Source of the DNA: a virus
Length of the DNA stretch: 32,186 bases
Strand: one strand, 5' to 3'
Virus record (IMG/VR): IMGVR_UViG_3300009593_000071
Coordinates: 1-32,186 of that record
Shown here piece after piece: positions 15,944 through 24,242 of the stretch (positions are counted from its first letter, which is position 1; the number at the start of each line of letters is the position of its first letter). Both the position numbers and the translations under genes were made by a program. The notes under the pieces are model-generated. The model did not search any database, was not told where the DNA came from, and saw only the letters and a program-made list of their open reading frames with translations.

Positions 15944-16986
15944 TGGCAATAACTGACGCAAAAAAACTTGATTATCTTTGGAAGAAAATTGGTTATGGTG
16001 CGACCAAAACGGACACCAACGCGGCCAAGGCGGCACCCAACGAAGCCATTGCATCTCCTTTATTATTAAGAGGTGACAAGGTTTGGAACCAAGCGAGTAG
16101 TATTCCAGGAACACAACCAGGAGCGACAGCAGGAGTGGTTACGGTATATCCAACATCAGCACCTGATGAAACAACTGCAGACAACACAGCAACAGCAAAC
16201 AGAACTTGGAAGACAGGTTTAACTGATTGGATACCACCAGAGTTTGGTGCGACATACGGTGTTAAAATTTATATTCATACATCAGGCGATGCCGGCAATG
16301 CCGCAGGATCAGGCACAAGAGTTTTCCCAGGTGGTTCAGGAAATAATGACGAATTCTTTTTTGATTATCAATCTGGTGTGTTACACTTTATTGGTACAAA
16401 CTTACCTAACGGTGTAAACTTTTCAGGTAAAGCAGTTTACGTTGCAGGAGCAAGGTACACAGGTGAACAAGGAATACAAAACGTATCAGGTGGGGGCGGT
16501 GGCTCAATGGGTAACTTTACATTCACTGGCTCAACAATTAATCAAGATACAACAAATGCTGACTTTACATTAGATACCTCGGGTACAGGTAACTTTGTTT
16601 TTGATACAACAAGCAGTATTAAAATACCTTCAGGTACAACAGCACAAAGACCAACAGCGGCCGCTGGTATAATAAGATTCAATACTACTACAGGAAAATA
16701 TGAAGTTTCAGAAGATGGATCTACTTTTTCATCTTTAAGAACAGAACACACATCACAGGAAGTTAAAAAAGATGTGTTTACTGGAGACGGATCAACAAGA
16801 CTTTTCACTTCAGCCAATGTTGCTACAGATTCTAAAAATTTAATTGTCTACATAGACGGAGTTATGCAGGAACCTACTGAAAACTATACCACTGATGGAT
16901 CAACATCATCTATAACAATCAGCGAAGCACCACACTCTGGAGCAAGAATAGTTGTGATGTCTGGTTTTGCTGAAGCACAAACCTAA
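15943..16986 (+). CDS. Structural protein with 'DYLWKKIGYG' N-terminal domain and fibre tip modules
   Basis: A 347-residue protein. Residues 1-175 (TDAKKLDYLWKKIGYGATKT, then NEAIASPLLLRGDKVW, RTWKTGLTDWIPP, FFFDYQSGVLHFIGTNLP, AVYVAGARY) form a domain I recognise from unnamed cyanophage virion proteins. A Gly-rich hinge (about 180-190) leads to the shared modules 'SGTTAQRPTAAAGIIRFNTT' (about 228-247) and 'NLIVYIDGVMQEPTENY..SGARIVVMSGF' (300-343). The DNA encoding the RPTAAAG module is nearly identical to that at 19813-19865. Coupled by TAATG to the PKD fibre, so the two are probably made together, perhaps as shaft and tip. Its stop overlaps that of the convergent gene (CTAA). Confidence 0.72.
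   Translation: MAITDAKKLDYLWKKIGYGATKTDTNAAKAAPNEAIASPLLLRGDKVWNQASSIPGTQPGATAGVVTVYPTSAPDETTADNTATANRTWKTGLTDWIPPEFGATYGVKIYIHTSGDAGNAAGSGTRVFPGGSGNNDEFFFDYQSGVLHFIGTNLPNGVNFSGKAVYVAGARYTGEQGIQNVSGGGGGSMGNFTFTGSTINQDTTNADFTLDTSGTGNFVFDTTSSIKIPSGTTAQRPTAAAGIIRFNTTTGKYEVSEDGSTFSSLRTEHTSQEVKKDVFTGDGSTRLFTSANVATDSKNLIVYIDGVMQEPTENYTTDGSTSSITISEAPHSGARIVVMSGFAEAQT
16625..16677 (+). repeat. Near-identical DNA repeat, copy 1 (RPTAAAG module)
   Basis: This 53-nt stretch matches 19813-19865 with two differences by eye. It encodes PSGTTAQRPTAAAGIIR in two different fibre proteins, so it is a likely site of recombination or gene conversion. Confidence 0.75.
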
Positions 16987-17360
16987 ACTACAATAAATCC
17001 TGTTGGTTGATAAACCAAATCAAAAGTTTTATATTCACCTGTTAAAGAATTGATAGTAGAAATGTGAGGATGAATCTCCCATTCAAATTCTGGTTGCCTC
17101 ACAATAAATTCGTACAAGTCTTGTCCTGATTCAAAAAGTATTTTTATACCTGAAATATGAAACTTATCTTCAATTTTATGTTCCTTCTTTAAAATTAATT
17201 TACATACTCTTTCTAATTTTTCTCTAAAATGATTCATTTCTTGAACAATATCCGGTCTTTCTTGGAGAGTTTCTACAGATCTATTTCTAGCAACTTGCGG
17301 CCACCTTAAAGTAACAATGTATTTGAAAAATGTTTCTTTATTTTGTGTTTTCTTCTGCAT
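16983..17360 (-). CDS. Unrecognised 125-residue protein
   Basis: A soluble, charged protein with a helical middle (IVQEMNHFREKLERVCKLILKK) and aromatic, beta-like C-terminus (FEWEIHPHISTINSLTGEY, FDLVYQPTGFIVV). I recognise no family. The start overlaps the end of the upstream minus-strand gene by 23 nt, and the two form a minus-strand pair inserted in the plus-strand fibre cassette. Codon use looks like the neighbours. The N-terminus might be shorter, since no Shine-Dalgarno marks this ATG. Confidence 0.55.
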   Translation of the reverse strand: MQKKTQNKETFFKYIVTLRWPQVARNRSVETLQERPDIVQEMNHFREKLERVCKLILKKEHKIEDKFHISGIKILFESGQDLYEFIVRQPEFEWEIHPHISTINSLTGEYKTFDLVYQPTGFIVV

Positions 17361-17889
17361 ATTTTTTAAATTCCTTATAGTCCATCACTGATACATTTGG
17401 CAAATGATCAAACAATTTAATTTTATTTGCGTTTGGTTTCCTACAATAATATATTTGTATGTGAGGATTGTTTGCCGCAACACGGATTAATAATTCTCTT
17501 TCGTTTAAATCTTCAATGTTATAACCAAACAAGAATACTTTATTATACTCGCACCATATACTGCATAACAATGACAGCAGTTGTGTTGAACAACTATCAA
17601 TATCTATGTGTAATTTTTGTTCATCAGGGAAACTGGGTAGATAATCAACGTTATTAAAAAACAAATATTTTTTATATAATGTTAGCGGTGTTAATATTAT
17701 ACTATTTTTTAAATTAATATTGTTTATCATACGTTGCAATTCTGATTCATTATTTGTAATAGAAAACTTGGTGTTTAATGGTTTATTGATATCCCCGCTG
17801 GCCACTATATCTCCCAACTTATTACACCATTTATAGTCGTAATCAATGGATACGTTGCCCACTAGAGTTATGTGCGTATATTTCTGCAT
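17338..17889 (-). CDS. Unrecognised protein, possibly a diverged MptE/DUF115-like relative
   Basis: A 183-residue protein beginning THITLVGNVSIDYDYK, a hydrophobic strand and Gly-Asn like the IFVLGNGES start of the protein at 1027. Later, SCSTQLLSLLCSIWCEYNKV then FLFGYNIEDLNE aligns by eye with SSGPTALKYAAE..KIYILGFDYQGHND in that protein. The canonical GNGxS glycines and the SG pair are lost, so if related it may no longer bind the same ligand. Rich in Asn/Lys/Tyr, no membrane segment. Preceded 7 nt upstream by the late motif AGTAAATA and no Shine-Dalgarno, so a leaderless start is likely. The relationship is a hypothesis; otherwise function unknown. Confidence 0.55.
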   Translation of the reverse strand: MQKYTHITLVGNVSIDYDYKWCNKLGDIVASGDINKPLNTKFSITNNESELQRMINNINLKNSIILTPLTLYKKYLFFNNVDYLPSFPDEQKLHIDIDSCSTQLLSLLCSIWCEYNKVFLFGYNIEDLNERELLIRVAANNPHIQIYYCRKPNANKIKLFDHLPNVSVMDYKEFKKYAEENTK

Positions 17890-17896
17890 TTTATTG

Positions 17897-17904
17897 TATT
17901 TACT
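17897..17904 (-). promoter_or_regulatory. Late promoter motif AGTAAATA (minus strand)
   Basis: 7 nt before the ATG at 17889, no Shine-Dalgarno. Confidence 0.5.
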
Positions 17905-17924
17905 GCGATATTTCCACTGGTTCC

Positions 17925-17973
17925 AATAAATAACTCATATAATATATATTGTAACTTTCGAAAGTTTAAGGAG
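17925..17973 (+). promoter_or_regulatory. Late promoter and leader of the 840-residue fibre gene
   Basis: AATAAATA at 17925-17932. The leader contains the perfect 14-nt palindrome AACTTTCGAAAGTT (17953-17966) just before the Shine-Dalgarno AAGGAG (17968-17973), 8 nt from the ATG. Confidence 0.6.
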
Positions 17974-17981
17974 AAAATAAC

Positions 17982-20504
17982 ATGGCAATAGGACGTATAT
18001 CAGGACAGATGCTTAAATCAAACCTGTCAAGATCAGGTACTGATTTAACATTTGAAACAAATCTATTAGCATTGGACGTAACAAATAGTAGAGTAGGGGT
18101 TGGAACTGCAAGTCCGGCCGTGAAATTACATATTTCGTCAACAGATGCAATTAGAGTTCCGTCAGGAACAACAGCTCAAAGACCCGGTTCACCAGCAAAC
18201 GGTGATATCAGATACAACTCTACAACTTCAAAAATTGAAGGATACTCAAACTCAGGTTGGGCATCTATGGTTGGATCTGGTTTAGGAAACATATCAGAAG
18301 ACACTTCACCACAATTAGGTGGAAATTTAGATGTCGTAGGTTTTGATATTGTATCTGCAAGGTCAAACGAAAACATTAACATTACTCCAAACGGTACTGG
18401 TTCAGTAGTAATATCTAAAGCAGATATTAACTCAGGAACATTTGACGGTACAGTTGGAGGTACTACGCCAGCGGCAGGTACATTTACTACGTTAACAGCG
18501 AACGGTAATACTGTACTTGGAGATGCTTCAGGTGACAGCACAACTTTAAATGGTGGATCATTAGTATTAGGTAACAACGTAACAGTTACTGGTACTTTTG
18601 CAAACCTAGGTGCTGTAACAACAGTTGACATCAACGGTGGTACAGTCGACGGCGCAACAATTGGTGGTGCATCAGCAGGTGCTGGTACATTTACAACATT
18701 GACAGCAACAACAGGTGTAAACCTAGATGACGGTGGCGATGGAGCCATTGACGGTTGTGTAATTGGTGGTAACACACCGGCGGCAGGTACATTTACAACA
18801 TTAGCAGTAAACAGTAACGCAACAATATCAGGAAACTTAACAGTTAACGGTACTACAACAACAATTGATAGTGCAACATTAACTATTGAAGATCCGATGA
18901 TTCAATTAGCGAAGAATAACTCAGGTGGAGCGGCTAACACGTTTGACCAAGGTTTATTCATGAACAGAGGTTCGGCTGATAACGTTTCATTCCTTTGGGA
19001 TGAATCAGCAGACGAATTTGTTGCGGCAGTTACATCAGGAGAAGATGGAACAACTTCAGGTAACGTAACAATCGACAGTTATGCAGGAATGCAAGTCGGA
19101 GTTGCTAAAGCATCAGAAGTAAGAACTGGTACAATCAAAGCGGCAGACGGCACAGCAAGTTCAACAATAGCAAACTCAACAGGTGTACACACAATAGCAT
19201 CAGCGGTTTTAACAACTGCAGATATTAATGCAGGTACAATTGATAACGTTACTATTGGTGGTGCAACAGCAGGTGCTGGATCATTCACAACAATTAACTC
19301 ATCAGGTAACGTTGTTTTTGGTGATGCAACAGGTGACTCTGTAACAATTACAGGTAACTCAATTGTATTATCAAACACGCCAACTGTAACAGGTACATTT
19401 GCAGACTTAGGTACTGTAACAACTGTAGACATTAACGGTGGTACAATTGATGGTGCGGCAATCGGTGGAGCATCTGCTTCAACTGGTGCATTTACTACAA
19501 TTGATGCTTCACAAGGTATTGACATTACTGCTGACTCTCAAGCATTGAGAATTGGTGCAGGTAATGACTTATCAATATCGCATGATGGTACAAATACAGG
19601 AATCACTAACGCAACTGGTAACTTAACAATTACTACTGCGGCAAGTTCAAGTGTTGTAATTAACGAAGGATCAGCAGACGTAGACTTCAGAGTAGAATCA
19701 AATGGTAATACTCATGCTATATTTGTTGATGCAGGTAACGACAGAGTTGGTATTGCAACATCATCACCATCTTTTGTTTTAGATGCTTCAGGTTCAACTG
19801 ATGCAATCAAACTACCTTCAGGTACAACAGCACAAAGACCAACAGCGGCGGCTGGTATCATAAGATATAACTCACAAACTTCAAAATATGAGGCTTGTAA
19901 CGATGGTTCAACTTACGTTGAGTTAGCGATAGCAGGTGACACACCTTCTATTTCTAAAGTGTCAACAACAGGAGACGGATCAACTACAACATTCTCAGGT
20001 TTCTTTAGCTCGGCTCCAGAAACTGTGAACAACGTCCTAGTGTTTATTGATAACGTTTTCCAAGAACCAACTGAAAACTACACAGTATCTTCAACTAACA
20101 TAACATTTACTTCTGCTCCTCACTCAGGTGCAAGAATATTTGCTATGACTGGTTTTGATAATACTGCGTTAGCATCAAGTGGTGTTGCGAGAACACAAAC
20201 ATCGTCAGTATCTTTTGAATCAAGTGCAACAAACATTATGACTTTCAACGGTGCGTCATACAGATCAGCAGAATTAATGATTACACTTAATGATGCTAAC
20301 AACACTGAATACGCAACTATGAAAGCAATGGTTGTTCACAATGGTTCAACTGCATTCGGAAACGTTTACAGTATTGTTAACACTGGATCAACAGACTTAG
20401 GTACTATTACATTCAACTATAACTCAGGTACAGTTGAAGTTAAAGCAGTAAGTACAGGTGGCGCACAAACGGCACTAGTACAGTACTCTTTACAAGCAGT
20501 ATAA
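17982..20504 (+). CDS. Fibre protein with GG-FTT repeats
   Basis: An 840-residue structural protein. Residues 1-50 (MAIGRISGQMLKSNLSRSGT, LTFETNLLALDVTN) share the N-terminal anchor of the 12299 and 21828 proteins. Five copies of a unit of about 24 residues, 'DINgGTiDgatIGGasagaGtFTTL', lie between about 147 and 510, separated by GDAsGDsvTi stretches. Residues about 285-345 contain the TTTIDSATLTIEDP module. The C-terminal part has 'SGTTAQRPTAAAGIIRYNS' (about 610), the 'NVLVFIDNVFQEPTENY...SGARIFAMTGF' tip unit (about 680-725) and a final beta domain (SAELMITLNDANNTEYATMK). Repeats of this sort form long triple beta-helical fibres in marine phages. Strong Shine-Dalgarno and terminator. Confidence 0.78.
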   Translation: MAIGRISGQMLKSNLSRSGTDLTFETNLLALDVTNSRVGVGTASPAVKLHISSTDAIRVPSGTTAQRPGSPANGDIRYNSTTSKIEGYSNSGWASMVGSGLGNISEDTSPQLGGNLDVVGFDIVSARSNENINITPNGTGSVVISKADINSGTFDGTVGGTTPAAGTFTTLTANGNTVLGDASGDSTTLNGGSLVLGNNVTVTGTFANLGAVTTVDINGGTVDGATIGGASAGAGTFTTLTATTGVNLDDGGDGAIDGCVIGGNTPAAGTFTTLAVNSNATISGNLTVNGTTTTIDSATLTIEDPMIQLAKNNSGGAANTFDQGLFMNRGSADNVSFLWDESADEFVAAVTSGEDGTTSGNVTIDSYAGMQVGVAKASEVRTGTIKAADGTASSTIANSTGVHTIASAVLTTADINAGTIDNVTIGGATAGAGSFTTINSSGNVVFGDATGDSVTITGNSIVLSNTPTVTGTFADLGTVTTVDINGGTIDGAAIGGASASTGAFTTIDASQGIDITADSQALRIGAGNDLSISHDGTNTGITNATGNLTITTAASSSVVINEGSADVDFRVESNGNTHAIFVDAGNDRVGIATSSPSFVLDASGSTDAIKLPSGTTAQRPTAAAGIIRYNSQTSKYEACNDGSTYVELAIAGDTPSISKVSTTGDGSTTTFSGFFSSAPETVNNVLVFIDNVFQEPTENYTVSSTNITFTSAPHSGARIFAMTGFDNTALASSGVARTQTSSVSFESSATNIMTFNGASYRSAELMITLNDANNTEYATMKAMVVHNGSTAFGNVYSIVNTGSTDLGTITFNYNSGTVEVKAVSTGGAQTALVQYSLQAV
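18420..19512 (+). repeat. Five-copy internal repeat in the 840-residue fibre
   Basis: Units coding for DINSGTFDGTVGG..FTTL, DINGGTVDGATIGG..FTTL, DGGDGAIDGCVIGG..FTTL, DINAGTIDNVTIGG..FTTI and DINGGTIDGAAIGG..FTTI. Units 2 and 5 are preceded by near-identical 'VTVTGTFANLGAVTTV / PTVTGTFADLGTVTTV' stretches, suggesting duplication of a larger block. Confidence 0.75.
19813..19865 (+). repeat. Near-identical DNA repeat, copy 2 (RPTAAAG module)
   Basis: Second copy of the 16625-16677 stretch. A more diverged third version lies near 18165-18190. Confidence 0.75.
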
Positions 20505-20518
20505 TACTAATTAAATTT

Positions 20519-20551
20519 AAAGGCCCTGTAGCAATATGGGGCCTTTTTTTT
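20519..20551 (+). terminator. Strong intrinsic terminator
   Basis: AAAGGCCC (20519-20526) pairs with GGGCCTTT (20539-20546), with an 8-T run (20544-20551). It ends the 840-residue fibre transcript. Confidence 0.9.
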
Positions 20552-20591
20552 GCGGCAAAATTAAAGTATAACACAAATTATCCAAAACATT

Positions 20592-20652
20592 GGTAAATAG
20601 TACTGTTAAACGAAGAAGTTTAACATTAACATTAACAACAATCATGTGGGAG
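20592..20652 (+). promoter_or_regulatory. Late promoter and hairpin leader of gene 20663
   Basis: GGTAAATA at 20592-20599. GTTAAAC (20605-20611) pairs with GTTTAAC (20618-20624), a 7-bp stem with a 6-nt loop that starts 5 nt after the motif, at the predicted +1. GGGAG (20648-20652) serves as Shine-Dalgarno. Two short upstream ATGs (20644, 20655) lie in the leader, and the second gives a three-codon ORF whose TGA overlaps the gene start. Confidence 0.65.
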
Positions 20653-20662
20653 ACATGGAACC

Positions 20663-21676
20663 ATGACAGCAAAAAACTTTAGAGTTAATAACGGTTTAGA
20701 AACGGGTGACGTAACTATAACAGCATCTTCAAATGCAGTTACAGGTGTTAGTTCAATTACATTGGACAACTCAAACGCACCAGGTGCCAACGCCGTATTG
20801 GCTAATAAAAAATATGTTGATGATCAATTGACTGCTAAGGCTAGCATCATTTCTGGATCAAACAACGTAACTGTTGGTGGATCTTCTGTAACACTAGACA
20901 TAGGTGGAACTGACGAACTTACTGTAACTTCAGGTCACGTAAGAATAGCAGGAAACTTAACTGTTGACGGAACAGAAACAATCACTAACACAAACACACT
21001 TTCAGTGGAAGATAACATTATCGAATGTAACAGAAACGTTTCTTCTAATGCTGGTATGCCTAGTTTTACAGGCTTAAAAGCAAACAGAGGTGGAACATCT
21101 TCGGCTACAGAACAAGACTTGTTCTGGGTTTGGGATGAAACATTCGCAGATGACGGAACAACTACTCACGGTAACGCGGGTGGTGCCTGGTCTGCATTTA
21201 GATCTGCAAACGATTTAAATGACAAATCACTAGTTGATATAAGAGCAAACATTGTACACGCACAAGCGACTTCGGCGTCATACGCGGACGTTGCCGAGCG
21301 TTTCGAAGCAGACGCTCCTATGTCAGAAGGTGCAGTTGTATCACTAGGCGGTGAAGCAGAGATCACAGAAGTAAACGGTGAATTATCTGATACTGTATTT
21401 GGTGTTATTTCTACACAACCAGCATTCATGATGAACTCAGACGCAGGTAACAGCGAATCTCATCCATTTGTTGCAATGACAGGTAGAACTCCAGTTAGAG
21501 TTATCGGTCAAGTAAACAAAGGTGACAGATTAGTTAGTTCAACTGTAAAAGGTACTGCAAGAGCAATCACAGGTGCTGACAGCATTAATCCATTCCACGT
21601 TATTGGTAGAGCTTTAGAGGCGAAAACTGATGACGGTATTGGACTTGTAAATGCAGTTGTAAGAACAAACAACTAA
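20663..21676 (+). CDS. Fibre protein with C-terminal self-cleavage/chaperone-like (peptidase G2-type) domain
   Basis: A 337-residue protein. The N-terminal part is a fibre segment with a KKYVDDQLTAKASI hinge (about 49-62) and the shared module TETITNTNTLSVEDNIIECN (about 104-130). The C-terminal 130 residues begin SASYADVAERFEADAPMSEG, then AVVSLGGEAEIT, FGVISTQPAFMMNSDAG, MTGRTPVRVIGQVNKGDRLV. This pattern (YADvAErF..dap...G.vv.lGG, GViSt.Pa.mmN, GR.pv.v.G.v..GD.lv) is the domain found at the ends of many phage fibres and related to the peptidase G2/autoproteolytic group. It may help trimerise the fibre and may cut itself off; no catalytic residue can be assigned from sequence alone. It has its own promoter and terminator. 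Confidence 0.72.
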   Translation: MTAKNFRVNNGLETGDVTITASSNAVTGVSSITLDNSNAPGANAVLANKKYVDDQLTAKASIISGSNNVTVGGSSVTLDIGGTDELTVTSGHVRIAGNLTVDGTETITNTNTLSVEDNIIECNRNVSSNAGMPSFTGLKANRGGTSSATEQDLFWVWDETFADDGTTTHGNAGGAWSAFRSANDLNDKSLVDIRANIVHAQATSASYADVAERFEADAPMSEGAVVSLGGEAEITEVNGELSDTVFGVISTQPAFMMNSDAGNSESHPFVAMTGRTPVRVIGQVNKGDRLVSSTVKGTARAITGADSINPFHVIGRALEAKTDDGIGLVNAVVRTNN

Positions 21677-21700
21677 TTTTAAGCAAAATACTATAATTTT

Positions 21701-21731
21701 AAGGGCGGCTTTTTAGTCGCCCTTTTTTTTT
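21701..21731 (+). terminator. Strong intrinsic terminator (copy of the gp23 one)
   Basis: AAGGGCG (21701-21707) pairs with CGCCCTT (21718-21724), followed by 9 T. Almost the same sequence as 5635-5667. Confidence 0.9.
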
Positions 21732-21736
21732 AGGCG

Positions 21737-21819
21737 TATAAATACTATTACTGCTGTCAGCCGGCAATGTAAACGAGGCTGTGTATGGCGTTTGCTGTAC
21801 TAACATTATTATAAAGGAG
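21737..21819 (+). promoter_or_regulatory. Late promoter and leader of gene 21828
   Basis: Perfect TATAAATA at 21737-21744, only 5 nt after the terminator T-run. CAGCC (21758-21762) pairs with GGCTG (21777-21781) near the mRNA 5' end. AAAGGAG (21813-21819) is 8 nt from the ATG. Confidence 0.75.
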
Positions 21820-21827
21820 TACCTAAT

Positions 21828-24155
21828 ATGGCCATAGGTCGTATATCAGGGTCGGTACTAAAGTCCAATCTAACTAGGAATGGCGTCGACCTTGCATTTG
21901 AAACAAACCTGTTATACCTCGATGTAACAAACTCGCGAGTAGGTATTGGTACTTCAGAACCAGCAACAACATTTCACGTAAACGGAACAATTAGAGGATC
22001 AGGCATTAACGTCAATAATGCTTACACTCTTCCTACATCTGATGGGTCAGCAGGACAGCAACTTACAACAGATGGTTCTGGAACTGTTACTTGGGCAGAC
22101 AAAGATGGTTCAGCAGACATTTCAATAGCAGGAAATGAAATAAAAACTACAACATCAAATTCAAATTTAGAACTATCAGCAAACGGTAGTGGAAAAGTTT
22201 CTCTTTATGGTGCATACACATTACCAACATCAGACGGAAATGCTAATCAAGTTTTAGGAACTGACGGTTCTGGTACTTTAAGTTTTGTTAACAACACAAT
22301 AGACACAGAAATTTCAGACGATACTACAATACAAATATTGAATAAAACAGGAATAAGAACTACTGCAACAACATTCGACTCATACGCAACAGGAAATTTT
22401 GATTCTTGCTTGTATTATGTTGTGTCAAGAGACGAAGTAAATGGTCAGATCGCAACACAAAAGATATTAACAGTCCACAACAACACAACACCTTTTGTTT
22501 CAACATCGAGTGTTACAAGATCAGATTCAACAGCAGGACAATCATTTGATGCCGCAATATCAACAGGAACACTGAGCCTACAAGCAACAGGTAACGCAAA
22601 TGTAAACAGTTTGTCTGCATACAAAATAAGTTTAGGTGATAACAGTTCGGCCGCTACAAGTGGTAACACCAAAGTTATCATAAATGCAGATGTTGACTCT
22701 GCTATCGAAAATTTAGATACTTTTACACACGCATCTCACAGAGGAGCAAAATATTTTATTTCAGTAAATGACACAACAGACAATGAATTAGAAGCAATAG
22801 AATGTATGGTCGTACACAACGGCAATGCATCTAAAATTGTTTCTTACAACTCAACAAGAACAGGTTCAACATCTCTTATAACACTGTCAACAGACATAAG
22901 TGGCAATGACGTTAGGTTAAGAGGTACAGGTGCTAGAGCAAATTTAAATGTTAAAATGCACAGAATATTGTTGACTGATTCAGAGAATCAAACAACAGGA
23001 ATCAACTACAAAAAGATAGGTGCCACAACAGTTTCATCTAGTTCTACATCACTCGACACATTCAATTTATCCAATGCACACGGTGCCTTTTATTATGTTG
23101 TAGCACACAACAGTTCAGAAGACGAAAGTAGTATATCAGAAGTTTCGGTTGTAAGTGATGGCACAGACGCATACGTTTCTACAGGTCCAACACTTTCAAC
23201 TAAAGGCACAGACCAATTAACATTTACAGCCGCACTATCAGGTGATATTGTAACGTTGAGTGCCGCTTCATCAAGTGGTGGATCAACTACTGTAAATGCA
23301 TATAGAATAAATTTAAAAAGAGAAGTTTCAAGTCCAGGTACAGACGTATTAACAGAGTCTAGCACACCAACAATTACAGGACACTACACATTTAATGACA
23401 GTGTTGAGATAAGACTTGGTTCAGATGCAGATGCAAATATAAAACACACGGGTACTAATCTTAATGTCAACGAAACAACAGGTGATATTAACATCAGAAC
23501 TTATGCCAATGACAAGGATGTTGTAATTTCGACAGATGACGGCAGTGGTGGAATAACTGAGTATGTTGTAGCAGATGGTTCAACTGGTGCAGTTAAATTA
23601 AAACATTATGGCACAACTGTTTTTGAAACAACAACTACAGGTGCATCAATCACAAACACATCAACGGATGACGCTTTATTAGTTACTACAACAGAAGATT
23701 CAAGTTCAGCAGGACCGGTAATATCGCTAAAAAGAAACAGTTCAAGTCCGGCAGATGCAGACTATCTAGGACAGATCAAATTCAAAGGTGAGAATGACAA
23801 CGATCAGGAAGTAAACTACGCAAAAATATCAGGTAAGATACTAGATGCATCAGATGGATCTGAGGACGGAATATTAGAGTTTGCATTCATGAAGAATGGA
23901 TCGCAAAACATATCAGGAAGATTTAGATCAGACTCATTACAATTATTAAATGACACAAATTTAAGAGTATCAGGTCACGTAGAACTAGGTGTATTGGCTA
24001 GTGATCCATCAACAACTGCCAACTTTGCACACATATACGCCAAAGATGATTCATCAAGTGCTGAAGTATTTGTGCAAGACGAAGCAGGAAACGTTACAAA
24101 ACTTTCACCACACAACGAAAAAGGAAATTGGGAATACTTCTCAAAAAATACATAA
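21828..24155 (+). CDS. Fibre protein, apparently truncated by an in-frame TAA
   Basis: A 775-residue protein. Residues 1-60 (MAIGRISGSVLKSNLTRNGV, LAFETNLLYLDVTNSRVGIG) match the shared N-terminal anchor. A 'YTLPTSDGsaGQqLtTDGSGTvtW' unit occurs twice (about 65-90 and 126-152). Then come three repeats of a beta domain recognised by 'FDSCLYYVVSRDEVNGQ', 'HRGAKYFISVNDTTDNELEA' and 'HGAFYYVVAHNSSEDESSIS', with GDNSSAAT/RTGSTS loops (about 185-490). The C-terminal third has LGSDADANIKHTGTNLNVNE and 'SSAGPVISLKRNSSSPADAD', the latter shared with the next gene. It ends SPHNEKGNWEYFSKNT and then TAA, but the same frame continues 28 codons to the TAATG junction at 24242 with what looks like the normal C-terminal tail. 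Confidence 0.78.
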   Translation: MAIGRISGSVLKSNLTRNGVDLAFETNLLYLDVTNSRVGIGTSEPATTFHVNGTIRGSGINVNNAYTLPTSDGSAGQQLTTDGSGTVTWADKDGSADISIAGNEIKTTTSNSNLELSANGSGKVSLYGAYTLPTSDGNANQVLGTDGSGTLSFVNNTIDTEISDDTTIQILNKTGIRTTATTFDSYATGNFDSCLYYVVSRDEVNGQIATQKILTVHNNTTPFVSTSSVTRSDSTAGQSFDAAISTGTLSLQATGNANVNSLSAYKISLGDNSSAATSGNTKVIINADVDSAIENLDTFTHASHRGAKYFISVNDTTDNELEAIECMVVHNGNASKIVSYNSTRTGSTSLITLSTDISGNDVRLRGTGARANLNVKMHRILLTDSENQTTGINYKKIGATTVSSSSTSLDTFNLSNAHGAFYYVVAHNSSEDESSISEVSVVSDGTDAYVSTGPTLSTKGTDQLTFTAALSGDIVTLSAASSSGGSTTVNAYRINLKREVSSPGTDVLTESSTPTITGHYTFNDSVEIRLGSDADANIKHTGTNLNVNETTGDINIRTYANDKDVVISTDDGSGGITEYVVADGSTGAVKLKHYGTTVFETTTTGASITNTSTDDALLVTTTEDSSSAGPVISLKRNSSSPADADYLGQIKFKGENDNDQEVNYAKISGKILDASDGSEDGILEFAFMKNGSQNISGRFRSDSLQLLNDTNLRVSGHVELGVLASDPSTTANFAHIYAKDDSSSAEVFVQDEAGNVTKLSPHNEKGNWEYFSKNT

Positions 24156-24242
24156 ACAGGTAAAGTTGTGAGAATTGATATGGAAGAGATGATTAAAGAT
24201 CTTGAACAATTAACAGGTAAAAAATACATTAAGGAGGAATAA
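24156..24242 (+). other. In-frame continuation of the fibre gene beyond TAA (lost or read-through tail)
   Basis: After the TAA at 24153-24155 the same frame stays open for 28 codons: TGKVVRIDMEEMI, then KDLEQLTGKKYIKEE, and stops at 24240-24242, overlapping the next ATG. 'HN.kG.WEYfSkN.kTGKv.riNME.mi.dlE.ltGk.yi' is the usual tail of such fibre proteins as I recall them, so the TAA probably replaces a sense codon (AAA to TAA is one change). The tail also contains the Shine-Dalgarno AAGGAGGAA of the next gene. A separate start at GTG 24168 or ATG 24180 is possible but less likely. Confidence 0.6.

Noticed and set aside
18176-18775. 199-codon minus-strand ORF inside the 840-residue fibre gene
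   Set aside because: Pro/Val-rich antisense shadow of the GG-FTT repeats, without start signals; a similar shadow lies at 19079-19525.
18420-19512. Regular repeats that could suggest a CRISPR-like or tandem DNA array
   Set aside because: The repeats follow codons, vary at third positions and keep protein spacing; they are a fibre protein repeat, not a CRISPR array.
24168-24242. Independent 20-24 codon gene between the two fibre genes
   Set aside because: It is in frame with the upstream fibre, only the TAA separates them, and its sequence reads as the normal fibre tail; kept as a lost or read-through extension.
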